Notes: a model not told the origin generated them from the sequence alone. A stretch of 64,000 nt of DNA from Janthinobacterium psychrotolerans (GCF_001677885.1 NZ_LOCQ01000058.1:186001-250000); one strand, 5' to 3'; shown: positions 8,716 through 18,553, counted from the stretch's first letter. A program made the numbers and translations.

Positions 8716-10566
8716 CTACAACTGCCACAGGCGCAGCGGCAGCAGTCCCCACCAGGCCAGCACCAGCAGCAGCTGCAGCGCCGCCAGCAGCGGTATCGCG
8801 TCCAGCTTTTCCACCGCGCCGGTACCGCGCGTGCGCCAGCAGCGCGCCAGGCCAACGGCGACGGCCAGCGGCAGCGCGCCCGTGACGAGGGCCGCCAGCA
8901 CGCTGGCAAAGGTCACGTCGCCGAGCCGCATGAACGATTGAAAGTAAAAAAACGGCAGCGGCAGCAGCAGCGCCAGCAGCGACAGCAAGGGTGCGAACAG
9001 ATGATCGTTGCGAGGCAAATTGCGGCCAGCCGCGCGCCACAGCCCCACCACCAGCACATACAGCAGGCCGATTACGCCCAGCGCCAGACTGCCCCACAGC
9101 ACCAGCATGCGCAGCATCGACACGCGCTCGTAGCTGTGCAGGCCGTCGCTGAGCACATGGCGGCCATCGGTTTGCAGCAGCACGTGCGACGGCGCGCTGC
9201 GGTCGCTGGCGCGAAACAGAAAGCCGCCCACCGGTTCGAGTTCCTTCGGCTCGCCCTGGAACGGAATCAGGAACAGCGAATCGCCGTCCCATTTCACGCG
9301 CACGAAACCGAACACCGCGTCGAGCCAGGCCATGCTGGCCATCGGGCTGGGCGCGGGCACATACACGCCCTGGAAGTTCTCCACCGTCGGCGCTGGCGCG
9401 CCATGGGCGGCGGGCGGGCGCAACGGCAGCTCAAGGTCGCGCATCAGCAGGCGGTTGAAGCGTTCGTAGTCGGCGTGCTCCGCATCGGTATTGAAGCCGA
9501 TGAAAAACGCGCTTTTCTGTTCAGGATAGATGCACAGCATGGCGCGAAAACCGGCGGTGGTGCCAGGATGGCACTCGCCGACCACATTGTGGCGGTCGCG
9601 CACCGCCAGCGCGAGGCCATGGCCCGCGTCGAGCCCCGCCTGCGACGCTTCGGTGCCGTTTGGCCGCGACAGCATCCGCATCAGCGCCGGTGTGATGAAC
9701 GCGCTGCCCTGCGCCTTGCCGTCGCCCAGCAGGAATTGCGCCAGCCTGGCCATGTCCTGCGCGGTGGTGGTCAGCTGCCCTGCCGGCCGCAAATACATGG
9801 GCATGGCCGCATGCGTGACGCCGTGCTCAAAGTGACCCATGGCCAGGCGAGCGTCCGGTTTGGCGCCGGTCTGCGTGACAAACCCGAACGTGCTGTCTTT
9901 CATGCCCAAGGGTGCGAGCACCTGCGCGTCGAGATAGCGCTCGTAGGGTTGGCCCGTGACCTTTTCGATCACCATGCCGAGGATGCCATAGCCCATGTTC
10001 GAATAGGCATAGCGGCTGCCCGGCCGGTCGCGCACGCGCAGCAGGCCGCCGCCACCGTCAAAAGCGTCGGCCAGCGGCGTGCCGGCGGCGGCCTTGCTGC
10101 TGAAGGCCTGCCAGAAGCGGACGTTATCCAAGCCGGACGTGTGGTCGAGCAGATGGCGGATGCGCACCGGATCGCTGCCCTGCCACGCATTTTTGAGCTT
10201 GAGGTCGGGCAGTATCTGCGCCAAAGGTGTGTCGAGCGCCAGCCTGTTTTCCGTCGCCAGGCGCAGCACGCCCAGCGCCAGGCCGACCTTGGCCACCGAG
10301 CCCACTTGCACTTTGGTGTCGGCGCGCATGGCCGCCTTGCTGGCGGCATTGGCCAGGCCGGCCGCGCCGGTGCTGATGGCGCCGTCATCGCGCACTTCGC
10401 TCCAGACGGCGCCGCTCAAGCCTTCTTCCTGCAAGCTCGCGCCGATATCGCCAGCCAGCGAGCCGCCAGCGGCCTGGGCCGCCTGCGCCACGGCGCACAG
10501 CAACAGCGCCTGGCAGCCGCGGCGCAGATGGCGCACGAAGGCTGTCAATTGTTCTTTATATCGCAC
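8716..10566 (-). CDS. Serine hydrolase, class C beta-lactamase/penicillin-binding-protein fold, membrane-anchored
   Basis: About 616 residues from GTG 10566, chosen because AAAGAGAG lies seven bases upstream; the frame stays open to 10608. There is a signal-peptide-like segment (CQALLLCAVAQAAQAAGG). The catalytic SxxK motif is in VGSVAKVG and the YxN motif in YAYSNMGYG, both typical of the Beta-lactamase (AmpC-like) family. Residues 370-480 form a lipocalin-like or linker domain, and the C-terminal ~130 residues carry about four transmembrane helices (MLVLWGSLALGVIGLLYVLVV and others). Substrate is unknown: peptidase, esterase or D-Ala-D-Ala hydrolase are all possible. Confidence 0.88.
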   Translation of the reverse strand: MRYKEQLTAFVRHLRRGCQALLLCAVAQAAQAAGGSLAGDIGASLQEEGLSGAVWSEVRDDGAISTGAAGLANAASKAAMRADTKVQVGSVAKVGLALGVLRLATENRLALDTPLAQILPDLKLKNAWQGSDPVRIRHLLDHTSGLDNVRFWQAFSSKAAAGTPLADAFDGGGGLLRVRDRPGSRYAYSNMGYGILGMVIEKVTGQPYERYLDAQVLAPLGMKDSTFGFVTQTGAKPDARLAMGHFEHGVTHAAMPMYLRPAGQLTTTAQDMARLAQFLLGDGKAQGSAFITPALMRMLSRPNGTEASQAGLDAGHGLALAVRDRHNVVGECHPGTTAGFRAMLCIYPEQKSAFFIGFNTDAEHADYERFNRLLMRDLELPLRPPAAHGAPAPTVENFQGVYVPAPSPMASMAWLDAVFGFVRVKWDGDSLFLIPFQGEPKELEPVGGFLFRASDRSAPSHVLLQTDGRHVLSDGLHSYERVSMLRMLVLWGSLALGVIGLLYVLVVGLWRAAGRNLPRNDHLFAPLLSLLALLLPLPFFYFQSFMRLGDVTFASVLAALVTGALPLAVAVGLARCWRTRGTGAVEKLDAIPLLAALQLLLVLAWWGLLPLRLWQL

Positions 10567-10652
10567 TGGTGAACTCTCTTTCTTTGCATGGCGTACGCCC
10601 CTGCGCATGGCGGCTTGCTACAATTAAAACCATTGCAAGCAAGGGAGCACAC

Positions 10653-11012
10653 ATGTCACAACAACTTATTCTGGATAACAATGTCCAACAAGCCAAGACC
10701 CTGGCCTGGTGGTTGTACCTGGTGCACGGCGCCAGCTTCGTGTTTTCGCTGGGCGCCTTGTCCTTCATTCCTTTGATCATCAACTACCTGAAGCGCGGCG
10801 AGTCGGCCGGCACGTTTGTACACAGCCATCACGACTGGCAGATCCGCTCGTTCTGGTGGTATGTGTTCTGGATCGTGGTCGGCGCCATCCTGTGGATCAC
10901 GCTGATCGGCATTCCGGTCGCCCTCGCGGTATGGGGCCTGGCCTGGTTGTGGAAGGCCTACCGGCTGCTGCGCGGTTTTATCGACCTGAACAATAATAAT
11001 CCCATGCCCTAA
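10653..11012 (+). CDS. DUF4870-like small membrane protein
   Basis: 119 residues with an AAGGGAG Shine-Dalgarno just before ATG 10653. Three hydrophobic segments are visible (about 18-48, 68-90, 86-105) with the conserved Tyr-Leu/His pattern (WWLYLVHGASFVFSLG and HSHHDWQIRSFWW) typical of DUF4870 or related small proteins. A TACAAT hexamer at 10619-10624 could be its -10 element, but no convincing -35 accompanies it. Function is unknown. Confidence 0.85.
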   Translation: MSQQLILDNNVQQAKTLAWWLYLVHGASFVFSLGALSFIPLIINYLKRGESAGTFVHSHHDWQIRSFWWYVFWIVVGAILWITLIGIPVALAVWGLAWLWKAYRLLRGFIDLNNNNPMP

Positions 11013-11021
11013 GGCAGCTTC

Positions 11022-11045
11022 GCGGCGGGCCAGCCGGCCTGCCGC
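11022..11045. terminator. GC-rich hairpin between convergent genes
   Basis: A 10-bp stem with one mismatch (11022-11031 with 11036-11045) around a 4-base loop, between the DUF4870-like gene and metC, which converge here. There is no T-run on either side, so it is a weak terminator candidate. Confidence 0.35.
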
Positions 11046-11070
11046 TTCCCGCCCGTCCAGCCACATCCCG

Positions 11071-12237
11071 CTACATCGCCGCGAACGCCTGTTCGATATC
11101 GGCGATCAGATCCTGCGGCGCTTCGAGTCCCACATTGAACCGTACCAGCTGGCCACCGTGCCGCCAGCCCTTGCGCATGCCGGCGATGCGATAAGGCATG
11201 ACCAGGCTGTTGGCGCCACCCCAGCTGTAGCCGATCTTGAACAATTTCAAGGCATCGACAAAGCGGTCGGTCTGCTGTTCCGTATAGCTGGCGTCGAACA
11301 GCACGGAAAACAAGCCGCCGGCGCCCGTAAAGTCGCGTTTCCAGATGTCATGACCAGGGCAATCCTCGAAAGCCGGGTGCAGCACGGTGGAAATTTCCTG
11401 CCTGCCCTTGAGCCAGCCGGCCACCGCGCGCGCACCGGCGTCATGCGCGTCAAAGCGCAGCTTCATGGTCGGCAGGCTGCGCAGCACCAGGTAGGCATCG
11501 TCCGCCCCCACGCCCAGCCCCAGGCGCATATGCGCCAAGGCGAGGCGGTCGTGCAGCGCGGGCTCGCGGGTCGTCAGGCAACCCATCAGCACGTCCGAGC
11601 CGCCCGACTGGTATTTGGTCAGCGCCTGCATGACGATATCGGCGCCCAGGTCAAAGCCGCGCAGTGCCAGGCCGGCCGACCAGGTATTGTCCAGCGCCAC
11701 CAGCACGCCGCGCGCATGGGCGGCGGCGCAGATGGCCGGCAGGTCCGGCACTTCCATGGTCACGGAACCGGGCGCTTCCGTCCAGATCAGCCTGGTGTTC
11801 GGCTGTATCAGCGCGGCGATACCGGCGCCGATGAGTGGATCGTAATAGCGCGTGGTGATGCCGAAATCCTGCGACAGCCAGCGCCCCAGCTCGCTATTCG
11901 GGTAATACACGTTTTCCGGCAGCAACAAGTCGTCGCCACTTTTGAGCAAGGCCAGGTTGGCCATGGCGATCGCCGCCAGGCCCGACGGCGCCAGCAGGCA
12001 ATACTGGCCGCCTTCGATCTGGGCCAGCCGCGCTTCGAGCGTGAAGGTGGTGGGCGTGCCGTGCAGGCCGTAGGTATAGGCGTTCTTGTCCTTCCAGTTG
12101 CCCGATCGCATGGCCGCTACATCCTTGAACAGCACGGTGGACGCATGGTGGATAGCGTTGGGAAAGGCGGAAAAACCAGGCGGCGCCTGGTAGTCACTGT
12201 GGATCAGTGCGGTCTGTAGCGATTTTGGTGTGGTCAT
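11071..12237 (-). CDS. metC: Cystathionine beta-lyase MetC
   Basis: 388-residue PLP enzyme of the Cys/Met-metabolism family, cleaving cystathionine to homocysteine, ammonia and pyruvate in methionine synthesis. The PLP lysine is in MQALTKYQSGGSDVLMG, and the active-site segment TYGLHGTPTTFTLEARLAQIEGG is clear near residue 55. The family also includes gamma-lyases and gamma-synthases; the chain length and the TYGLHGTPT motif favour MetC. It is transcribed alone, separated from rimO by a terminator. Confidence 0.92.
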   Translation of the reverse strand: MTTPKSLQTALIHSDYQAPPGFSAFPNAIHHASTVLFKDVAAMRSGNWKDKNAYTYGLHGTPTTFTLEARLAQIEGGQYCLLAPSGLAAIAMANLALLKSGDDLLLPENVYYPNSELGRWLSQDFGITTRYYDPLIGAGIAALIQPNTRLIWTEAPGSVTMEVPDLPAICAAAHARGVLVALDNTWSAGLALRGFDLGADIVMQALTKYQSGGSDVLMGCLTTREPALHDRLALAHMRLGLGVGADDAYLVLRSLPTMKLRFDAHDAGARAVAGWLKGRQEISTVLHPAFEDCPGHDIWKRDFTGAGGLFSVLFDASYTEQQTDRFVDALKLFKIGYSWGGANSLVMPYRIAGMRKGWRHGGQLVRFNVGLEAPQDLIADIEQAFAAM

Positions 12238-12250
12238 GGCGGCGACAATT

Positions 12251-12286
12251 AAAAAAGGCGGACCCGCAATATTGCTGGTCCGCCTT
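12251..12286 (-). terminator. Intrinsic terminator after rimO
   Basis: Perfect 10-bp stem AAGGCGGACC (12255-12264) with GGTCCGCCTT (12277-12286), followed on the minus strand by a T-run (the A-run at 12251-12256). It lies about 50 bases downstream of the rimO stop. Confidence 0.85.
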
Positions 12287-12334
12287 GATTGTAAGGGCTA
12301 GCGCGCTTGACTGCCGTACAGTTGTTACACCTGC

Positions 12335-13747
12335 TTACTCGGCAGCGCCCCACAGGTCGTGCGCGTCCGCTGACGTAATTTTTACATCAAAGAACTGACC
12401 GACGGCGAGTTTACGGTGCGGCTCATACGGCGGCTTGACATACACCACGCCATCGATTTCCGGCGCATCGGCGCTGGAGCGGCCCACGCCGCCGGTACGG
12501 GTCACTTCGTCGATCAGCACGCGCACGGTCTTGCCGACCTTGGCCTGCAGGCGCTTTTTCGAGATTTCTTCCTGCAGCAGCATCACGCGGCCACGGCGCT
12601 CTTCACGCACTTCTTCCGGCACCGGATTGGCGATCTCGTTGGCGGTCGCGCCTTCCACCGGCGAATAGGCAAAGCAGCCCAGGCGGTCGATCTGCGCTTC
12701 CTTGAGGAAGTCCAGCAGATACTCGAATTCCGCTTCCGTTTCACCGGGGAAGCCAGCGATAAAGGTCGAACGGATGGTGAGATCCGGGTTGATCGCGCGC
12801 CAGGCCTGGATGCGGTCCAGGTTTTTCTCGCCGCTGGCCGGACGCTTCATGCGCTTCAACACGTCGGGGTGGGCGTGCTGCATCGGGATATCGAGGTAAG
12901 GCAGGATATGGCCGCCGCTCATCATCGGAATGATCTGGTCGACGTGCGGGTATGGGTAGACGTAGTGCAAGCGCACCCAGGCGCCGTAGGACTTGGCCAG
13001 TTCGCCCAGCGCTTCGGTCAGCTGCGTCATATGGGTCTTGACCGGGCGGCCATTCCAGAAACCGGAACGGAATTTCACGTCCACGCCGTAGGCCGAGGTA
13101 TCTTGCGAAATGACCAGCAATTCCTTGACGCCGGCCTTGAACAGGTTTTCCGCTTCGATCATCAGTTCGCCAATCGGACGCGACACCAGGTCGCCGCGCA
13201 TCGACGGAATAATGCAGAAGCTGCAACGGTGGTTGCAGCCTTCGGAAATTTTCAGATAGGCATAGTGTTTCGGCGTCAGCTTGACGCCTTGCGGCGGCAC
13301 CAGGTCGAGAAACGGCGCATGCGGTTTCGGCAGGTGCAAGTGCACCGAATCCATTACTTCGGCCAGCGCATGCGGGCCCGTCACGGACAGCACTTTCGGG
13401 TGCACCTTCATGATGATGTCGTCGCCGGCAGCATCTTTCTTGGCGCCCAGGCAACCGGTCACGATGACTTTGCCGTTTTCAGCCAGCGCTTCGCCGATGG
13501 CGTCGAGCGACTCTTGCACGGCGGCATCGATAAAGCCGCAGGTATTGACGATCACCAGATCGGCGCCCGCATAGGATTTCGCCGTTTCGTAGCCTTCGGC
13601 GCGCAGTTGGGTCAGGATTTGTTCGGAATCGACCAGCGCTTTCGGGCAACCGAGCGAGACAAAGCCCACTTTCGGCGCCGCACCTGGCATGGCCAGCATG
13701 GCCTCGGGCTGGGCGGAAGGAACAGGAATACGGTGAATTTCAGACAT
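12335..13747 (-). CDS. rimO: Ribosomal protein uS12 methylthiotransferase RimO
   Basis: 470-residue radical-SAM enzyme that adds a methylthio group to an aspartate of ribosomal protein S12. The N-terminal UPF0004 domain binds one 4Fe-4S cluster (Cys in [13 protein letters not shown] and VNTCGFID, plus TGCLGAKK). The radical SAM motif [15 protein letters not shown] follows, and a TRAM domain closes the protein. The PSMRG sequence after the cluster motif is characteristic of RimO rather than MiaB. It starts with ATG 13747 and ends in its own terminator at about 12270. Confidence 0.96.
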   Translation of the reverse strand: MSEIHRIPVPSAQPEAMLAMPGAAPKVGFVSLGCPKALVDSEQILTQLRAEGYETAKSYAGADLVIVNTCGFIDAAVQESLDAIGEALAENGKVIVTGCLGAKKDAAGDDIIMKVHPKVLSVTGPHALAEVMDSVHLHLPKPHAPFLDLVPPQGVKLTPKHYAYLKISEGCNHRCSFCIIPSMRGDLVSRPIGELMIEAENLFKAGVKELLVISQDTSAYGVDVKFRSGFWNGRPVKTHMTQLTEALGELAKSYGAWVRLHYVYPYPHVDQIIPMMSGGHILPYLDIPMQHAHPDVLKRMKRPASGEKNLDRIQAWRAINPDLTIRSTFIAGFPGETEAEFEYLLDFLKEAQIDRLGCFAYSPVEGATANEIANPVPEEVREERRGRVMLLQEEISKKRLQAKVGKTVRVLIDEVTRTGGVGRSSADAPEIDGVVYVKPPYEPHRKLAVGQFFDVKITSADAHDLWGAAE

Positions 13748-13872
13748 AGTTGGCAGCTGGGAAATGGTGAGGCGAATCGGCTATTGTACCCCGAGCCGCC
13801 CCTGGGCTGCACAACTATGCTGCGAATACAACTGCCAGGCGGCGCAAACCGAGCTGAACAGTAACAATCTGC

Positions 13873-14439
13873 TTACTTCTTGTCCGTTGGCGGCACCACC
13901 GGCGGCACAAACGGGAAGTTGCCGAACAGGCTTTTGCTCTGGTTCTGCATTTGTTCCTGCATCTGCACGAACAGGCTCTTGCTCTGGTCGATATAGTTGT
14001 TCATCATGCCTTGCATCATGGGGCCCTGCACGTTCATGAACTGGGTCCACATTTCAGGGCTGAACGGCTTGCCTTCGAAGCTGCCGGCCGAGGTGCCCGT
14101 GAACTTGTGCTGGATATCGGTAAACGCTTGCACGTTCTTCTCCAGATAGGAACCCATCATGCCCTGCATGGCGTGGCCATAGTAGCGGATGATTTGCGAC
14201 AGCACGCCGCTCGAGAACATCGGCGCGCCGTTGGCCTCTTCTTCCAGGATGATCTGCAGCAGGATGCTGCGCGTCAGGTCTTCGCTCGATTTGGCATCGA
14301 CGACCGTGAATTCTTCATTGTCCAGCACCAGTTGCTTGACGTCCGTCAAGGTGATGTAGGAACTGGTTTGGGTATCGTACAGCCGGCGGTTAGGGTATTT
14401 TTTAATCAGGCGGTCTATACTTTTTTTTGCACTGCTCAT
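13873..14439 (-). CDS. phaR: Polyhydroxyalkanoate synthesis repressor PhaR
   Basis: About 188 residues from ATG 14439; a GTG four codons upstream (14451) is the other possible start. The N-terminus (IKKYPNRRLYDTQTSSYITL) is the PHB/PHA accumulation regulator DNA-binding domain, followed by the PHB accumulation domain (EEEANGAPMFSSGVLSQIIRYYG). PhaR represses phasin and PHA genes and binds nascent PHB granules, releasing DNA when polymer forms. It sits downstream of phaC on the same strand, but a strong terminator lies between them, so it probably has its own promoter. Confidence 0.95.
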   Translation of the reverse strand: MSSAKKSIDRLIKKYPNRRLYDTQTSSYITLTDVKQLVLDNEEFTVVDAKSSEDLTRSILLQIILEEEANGAPMFSSGVLSQIIRYYGHAMQGMMGSYLEKNVQAFTDIQHKFTGTSAGSFEGKPFSPEMWTQFMNVQGPMMQGMMNNYIDQSKSLFVQMQEQMQNQSKSLFGNFPFVPPVVPPTDKK

Positions 14440-14484
14440 CAGAAGTTCCACTTATTGCGCCGCAGCGCATACTGAGTTGATCCG

Positions 14485-14511
14485 AAAAAAAAGCGAACGC
14501 AAGGTTCGCTT
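14485..14511 (-). terminator. Intrinsic terminator after phaC
   Basis: Perfect 8-bp stem AAGCGAAC (14491-14498) with GTTCGCTT (14504-14511), 5-base loop, and eight Ts on the minus strand (A-run 14485-14492). It separates phaC from phaR. Confidence 0.85.
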
Positions 14512-14662
14512 TCGCACCTGCTTACTTTTTGCATTATAGAGTGGAAAACGGCGACGTTGCACATTCGTGCCGAAGTTTCCGGGTTTTATTGCAACGCAAC
14601 TAAAAGTAAGTTCTTGACAAGGCGGGCATGTTGCCCGGCCTTGCCGTGCGAGTGACAGCAGC

Positions 14663-16405
14663 TCAGTCCGCCCTCACCTTCACGTAGCGCCCGGGCGCCG
14701 CTTCGATGGAAGGATAGCGCCTGTTGCCGGGCTTGGCGGGTGCTTTCACGTCCGCGCCGCCGTGCTGGGCCAGGAAAGCGGCCCATTCCGGCCACCAGCT
14801 GCCAGGGTGCTCGGTGGCGCCTTCCATCCACTGCTCGGCGCTCAGGACCTTGGCCCTGGCACGCGCGGAAACAGGCTGGTCATTGCTCCAGTAGCTGCGT
14901 TTCTTCTTCGAGGCCGGATTGATCACGCCAGCGATATGGCCCGAAGCACCCAAAATAAAACGGTTGGCCTTGGGCTGTTTCGGGTTCAGCAGCGCCGTGC
15001 TGGCATAGGCCGCGCCCCAGGGCACGATATGGTCTTCGCGCGAGCCGTAGATAAAGGCCGGCGCATCGATGCTCGACAAGTCGACTTTTTCGCCGGCCAC
15101 CGTCAGCTTGCCCGGCACTTTCAGGCTGTTTTCCAGGTAGGTATTGCGCAAGTACCAGCAGAACATGGGTCCGGGCAGGCTGGTGCCGTCGCTGTTCCAG
15201 TACAGCAAGTCAAATGCGGGCGGCTCCTTGCCCTTCAGGTAGTTCGACTGCACGTAGTTCCATACCAGGTCGTTCGGGCGCAGGCTGGAAAAAGTGCTGC
15301 CCAGGTCGCGTCCGGACATCAGCCCGCCTTTTGCCAGACTCTGCTCGCGCAGCGCCACTTGCGGCTCGTCGATGAACACTTCCAGTGCGCCCGTGTCGCA
15401 GAAATCGAGGAAGGTGGTCAGCAGGGTCAGGCTGGCGGCCGGCTCCTGGCCGCGCGCTTTCAGCACGGCCAGCGCGGTCGAGACGATGGTGCCGCCGACG
15501 CAAAAGCCGAACATATTGAGTTTTTCCTGGCCCGAGATATCCTGCGTGACCTTGATCGCTTCGATCACGCCCTGCTCCACGTAATCGTCCCAGGTGATGT
15601 GCTGCATGCTCATGTCGGCGTTGCGCCAGGACATCAGGAATACGGTATTGCCCTGCTCGACGGCGTAGCGCACCAGCGAATTTTCAGGCTGCAAGTCAAG
15701 GATATAGAATTTATTGATGCACGGCGGCACCATCAACAGCGGACGCTGGTGTACTGTGGCGGTCGTCGGCGTGTACTGGATCAGCTGGAACAGCGCGCTT
15801 TCGAACACCACCGTGCCCGGCGTGGTGGCGACGTTGCGGCCCACCTCGAAGGCCGATTCGTCCGATTGCGAAATGCGCCCCTTCTGCATGTCGGCCAGCA
15901 TATTGCTCAGGCCCTTGGCCAGGCTTTCGCCCTTGGTCTCGATCAGGGTCTGCTGGGCGTCGGGATTGGTGGCCAGGAAGTTCGCCGGCGACATGGCGTC
16001 GACAATCTGCTGCACCGCAAAGCGGATCTTCTGTTTCTGGTGCGGCGTCGCTTCCACGGCGTCGGCCATGGCGGTCAGGAATTCGCCATTGAGCAGATAG
16101 GCTGCCGCGTTGAAGGCCGACAGCGGGCTGGCGTGCCAGGCCGGTGCGGCAAAGCGGCGGTCCTTCACCTCCGGCGTCTTGCCGGCCATAAAGTCTGCCC
16201 ACAAGCCCGTCAGCTTGGCCATGTAGGCATTTTTCAGTTGCTCGATCACTTCCGGCTTGATGCTGGCGCCGGCATCCTGCAAAATGCCGGCAATCGGATT
16301 GCTTGCTGGCTGCGGCACCATGTTGAACCACGTCTTCCAGTGGTTCGGGTCGCCGATCTGCGCCATCCACTCCTTGGTCATTGCTTGAGGATCGGGCATA
16401 TTCAT
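14663..16405 (-). CDS. phaC: Class I poly(3-hydroxyalkanoate) synthase PhaC
   Basis: About 580 residues. The lipase-like box GFCVGGT holds the catalytic Cys near residue 302; the catalytic Asp is in YGSREDHIVPWG and the His in GASGHIAGVINP. It polymerises (R)-3-hydroxyacyl-CoA on the granule surface. The N-terminal PhaC domain includes the class I signature near SPANFLATNPDAQQTLIETKG. The start is uncertain: TTG 16423, ATG 16405 (GGA ten bases upstream) or ATG 16399. No phaA or phaB is adjacent, so PHA genes are dispersed, as is common in this group. Confidence 0.95.
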   Translation of the reverse strand: MNMPDPQAMTKEWMAQIGDPNHWKTWFNMVPQPASNPIAGILQDAGASIKPEVIEQLKNAYMAKLTGLWADFMAGKTPEVKDRRFAAPAWHASPLSAFNAAAYLLNGEFLTAMADAVEATPHQKQKIRFAVQQIVDAMSPANFLATNPDAQQTLIETKGESLAKGLSNMLADMQKGRISQSDESAFEVGRNVATTPGTVVFESALFQLIQYTPTTATVHQRPLLMVPPCINKFYILDLQPENSLVRYAVEQGNTVFLMSWRNADMSMQHITWDDYVEQGVIEAIKVTQDISGQEKLNMFGFCVGGTIVSTALAVLKARGQEPAASLTLLTTFLDFCDTGALEVFIDEPQVALREQSLAKGGLMSGRDLGSTFSSLRPNDLVWNYVQSNYLKGKEPPAFDLLYWNSDGTSLPGPMFCWYLRNTYLENSLKVPGKLTVAGEKVDLSSIDAPAFIYGSREDHIVPWGAAYASTALLNPKQPKANRFILGASGHIAGVINPASKKKRSYWSNDQPVSARARAKVLSAEQWMEGATEHPGSWWPEWAAFLAQHGGADVKAPAKPGNRRYPSIEAAPGRYVKVRAD

Positions 16406-16485
16406 ATGGTTAAGTCCATTCAAGAATTTAAAAAGTCGTCGCTACCTGGGTCCTGCATGCAAAACTTTACTGATCGTCCTGCCAG

Positions 16486-16695
16486 ATGATGCTGATGACC
16501 GCCATCGCCTGGATCTACGTCGTCGGCCTGATGGCGCTGACGGAACCGTCCGTCGTCGCCGGCCTGATGACGTTTTTGCTGTACTGCGTGGTACCGCTGT
16601 CGATCCTATTCTATCTGACGGGTTCGCGGCGGCGCAAACGCAGGCGGCAGCAACAGGCAGACACAGACGATAAAACAAAAACGGCAGACACATAA
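16486..16695 (+). CDS. Small hypothetical membrane protein
   Basis: 69 residues (ATG 16486; ATG 16489 is equally possible). A hydrophobic N-terminal two-thirds with two potential helices (about 5-22 and 25-47) is followed by a very basic stretch (GSRRRKRRRQQQ) and a polar tail. It runs divergently from phaC, and its last codons overlap the terminator of the opposing pgeF gene. No domain recognised; it may be a genuine small membrane protein, but no Shine-Dalgarno is convincing. Confidence 0.55.
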   Translation: MMLMTAIAWIYVVGLMALTEPSVVAGLMTFLLYCVVPLSILFYLTGSRRRKRRRQQQADTDDKTKTADT

Positions 16696-16705
16696 GTGCC
16701 TGCCG
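16672..16705 (-). terminator. Intrinsic terminator after pgeF
   Basis: 10-bp stem with one A-C mismatch (16682-16691 with 16696-16705), ATAA loop, followed on the minus strand by a T-rich run (16672-16681 on the plus strand). It overlaps the end of the small membrane-protein gene. Confidence 0.7.
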
Positions 16706-16721
16706 CTGGGGTGCGCCGAGG

Positions 16722-17504
16722 TTATTTGCGCCAGATCAAACTGGCCTGTCTTCCCGTGACGCCGTCGCGCCGGTACGAATAAAACCGCGACGCCTCGCTG
16801 ACGGTGCAATATTGCCCACCCGACACTTGCGTCACGCCGGCCCGCGCCAGCATCAGGTGGCCCAGCGCATACATGTCGGCCAGGAATTTGTCCGGCTTGC
16901 CGGCGATGGCCGCAAACGCCGCCTGGAACGCCTGCCGCTCGCCGGCATCGAGCGCGCCGTCGAGAAACGTTTGCAACACCTCCTGCCCCACTTCAAATTG
17001 CTGTGGGCCTATGGCAGGCCCCAGCCAGGCCAGGATATCGGCAGCACCACGCTCACGCATGGTTTCCACCGTGCGCTGCAACACGCCAGCGGCCAGGCCG
17101 CGCCAGCCCGCGTGGGCCGCACCGACCACCTGGCCGTCGTTTGAACTGAACAGCACCGGCAGGCAATCGGCCGTCATCACCAGGCAGACCGCGCCCGGCG
17201 TCGACGCCACGCTGGCGTCGGCGTCCGGGACCGTTCCGGCCAGGCTGGCGGCATCGACCACCGCCACGCCATGCACCTGGTTCAGCCAGGCTGGTTGCGC
17301 CGGCAGCATGGCCGCCAGCCGCGCCCGGTTCTGCGCCACGTGGTTGGGGTCGTCGGCGACATGCACTCCCAGGTTCAGGCCGCCGCCGCCCTGCCCGTCT
17401 CCATACGGCGCCAGGCTGACGCCGCCCGCGCGCGTGGTCGACAGCGCGCCCACGTTGGCGGGCAGGCCGGGCCAGTGCGGAATCATGACGGGCAAGCCAG
17501 CCAT
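16722..17504 (-). CDS. pgeF: Peptidoglycan editing factor PgeF (YfiH/laccase-domain family)
   Basis: 260 residues from ATG 17504; the frame is open further upstream but only inside rluD. The Cu-oxidase_4/DUF152 signature is visible: NQVHG near residue 78, MTADCLPVLF and AAHAGWRGLAAGVL (Cys and His zinc ligands), and PAIGPQQFEVG. Characterised members are purine nucleosidases/phosphorylases, or remove mis-incorporated L-Ser from peptidoglycan precursors. It is coupled to rluD by a one-base overlap (TAATG), a common betaproteobacterial pairing. Confidence 0.93.
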   Translation of the reverse strand: MAGLPVMIPHWPGLPANVGALSTTRAGGVSLAPYGDGQGGGGLNLGVHVADDPNHVAQNRARLAAMLPAQPAWLNQVHGVAVVDAASLAGTVPDADASVASTPGAVCLVMTADCLPVLFSSNDGQVVGAAHAGWRGLAAGVLQRTVETMRERGAADILAWLGPAIGPQQFEVGQEVLQTFLDGALDAGERQAFQAAFAAIAGKPDKFLADMYALGHLMLARAGVTQVSGGQYCTVSEASRFYSYRRDGVTGRQASLIWRK

Positions 17505-18553
17505 TACACCTGTTCCGGCTCGGCAATGCCGGCCGTGGCCAGCAGCTCGGCAAAGTCGTCGGCCACCGGGACGATCCATTCGCAGGGCTGGCCGCTGCCC
17601 GGATGCACCAGGCCCAGGCGGCGCGCTTGCAGCGCCTGGCGCGGGAACACCGACACCAGGTGCTGCTTGCCGTAGACGGCGTCGCCAACCAGCGCAAAGC
17701 CCAGGTGCTGCATGTGCACGCGGATCTGGTGGGTGCGCCCGGTTTCCAGGCGGCACTGCATCAGGCTGACGGGTCGGCGGTCCAGCTCACCGCTGTTGAG
17801 CAGTTCGTAATGGGTAATCGCCGGCTTGGCCGTGAAGTTTTCCGACACGGCCATCTTCACGCGGTCGCGCGGGTGGCGCGCGATCGAGGCGTCGATGGTG
17901 CCGGACGGTTTCGGCGTGCCCCATACCAGCGCAAAGTATTCGCGCTTGACGGTGCGCGCCTGCAACTGGCGCACCAGGTCGGTTTGCGAGGCCAGCGTCT
18001 TGCCAACCACCATCAGGCCGCTGGTATCCTTGTCCAGGCGGTGCACGATGCCGGCGCGCGGTACGCCACCCAGTTGCGGGCAGTGGTGCAGCAAGCCGTT
18101 GAGCAAGGTGCCCGACCAGTTGCCCGGCCCGGGATGCACCACCAGTCCGGCAGGTTTGTTGATGACGATGATATGCTCGTCTTCGTGCACGATGTTCAAT
18201 TCCATCGCTTCGGGCTTAAAAGCCTCGTCTTCCGGCGCGCTTTGCGGCAGAATGACGATCTTTTCATCGCCATACGCGGTCATATTGCGCTTGGCAACTT
18301 TTCCATCGACGGTGACGAATCCAGCCTCGACCCACAGCTGCAAGCGGCTGCGCGAGTACTGCGGCACCAGCTTGGAAATGACTTTGTCGAGGCGTTGGCC
18401 ACAGGCGTCCGGCGTCAGCTCGAGTTCGATCGGCGCCATGTCGTCGACGATCTCGTCGGCGCCAAAATCGCCGTCAAAGACGTCGTCCGCGTCTTGTTCA
18501 GAAAGGGAGTCAAACACGGGGTCAGCCAAATTAGGCTTCGGAGTTAATATCAC
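17504..18553 (-). CDS. rluD: 23S rRNA pseudouridine synthase RluD
   Basis: 349 residues from GTG 18553 (GGGAA about eight bases upstream). An acidic N-terminal extension of about 45 residues precedes the S4 domain (QRLDKVISKLVPQYSRSRLQLWVEAGFVTVDG); the catalytic motif is HRLDKDTSGLMVV. RluD makes pseudouridines 1911, 1915 and 1917 in helix 69 of 23S rRNA. It is divergent from bamD, an arrangement conserved across many Proteobacteria, and translationally coupled to pgeF. Confidence 0.94.
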   Translation of the reverse strand: MILTPKPNLADPVFDSLSEQDADDVFDGDFGADEIVDDMAPIELELTPDACGQRLDKVISKLVPQYSRSRLQLWVEAGFVTVDGKVAKRNMTAYGDEKIVILPQSAPEDEAFKPEAMELNIVHEDEHIIVINKPAGLVVHPGPGNWSGTLLNGLLHHCPQLGGVPRAGIVHRLDKDTSGLMVVGKTLASQTDLVRQLQARTVKREYFALVWGTPKPSGTIDASIARHPRDRVKMAVSENFTAKPAITHYELLNSGELDRRPVSLMQCRLETGRTHQIRVHMQHLGFALVGDAVYGKQHLVSVFPRQALQARRLGLVHPGSGQPCEWIVPVADDFAELLATAGIAEPEQV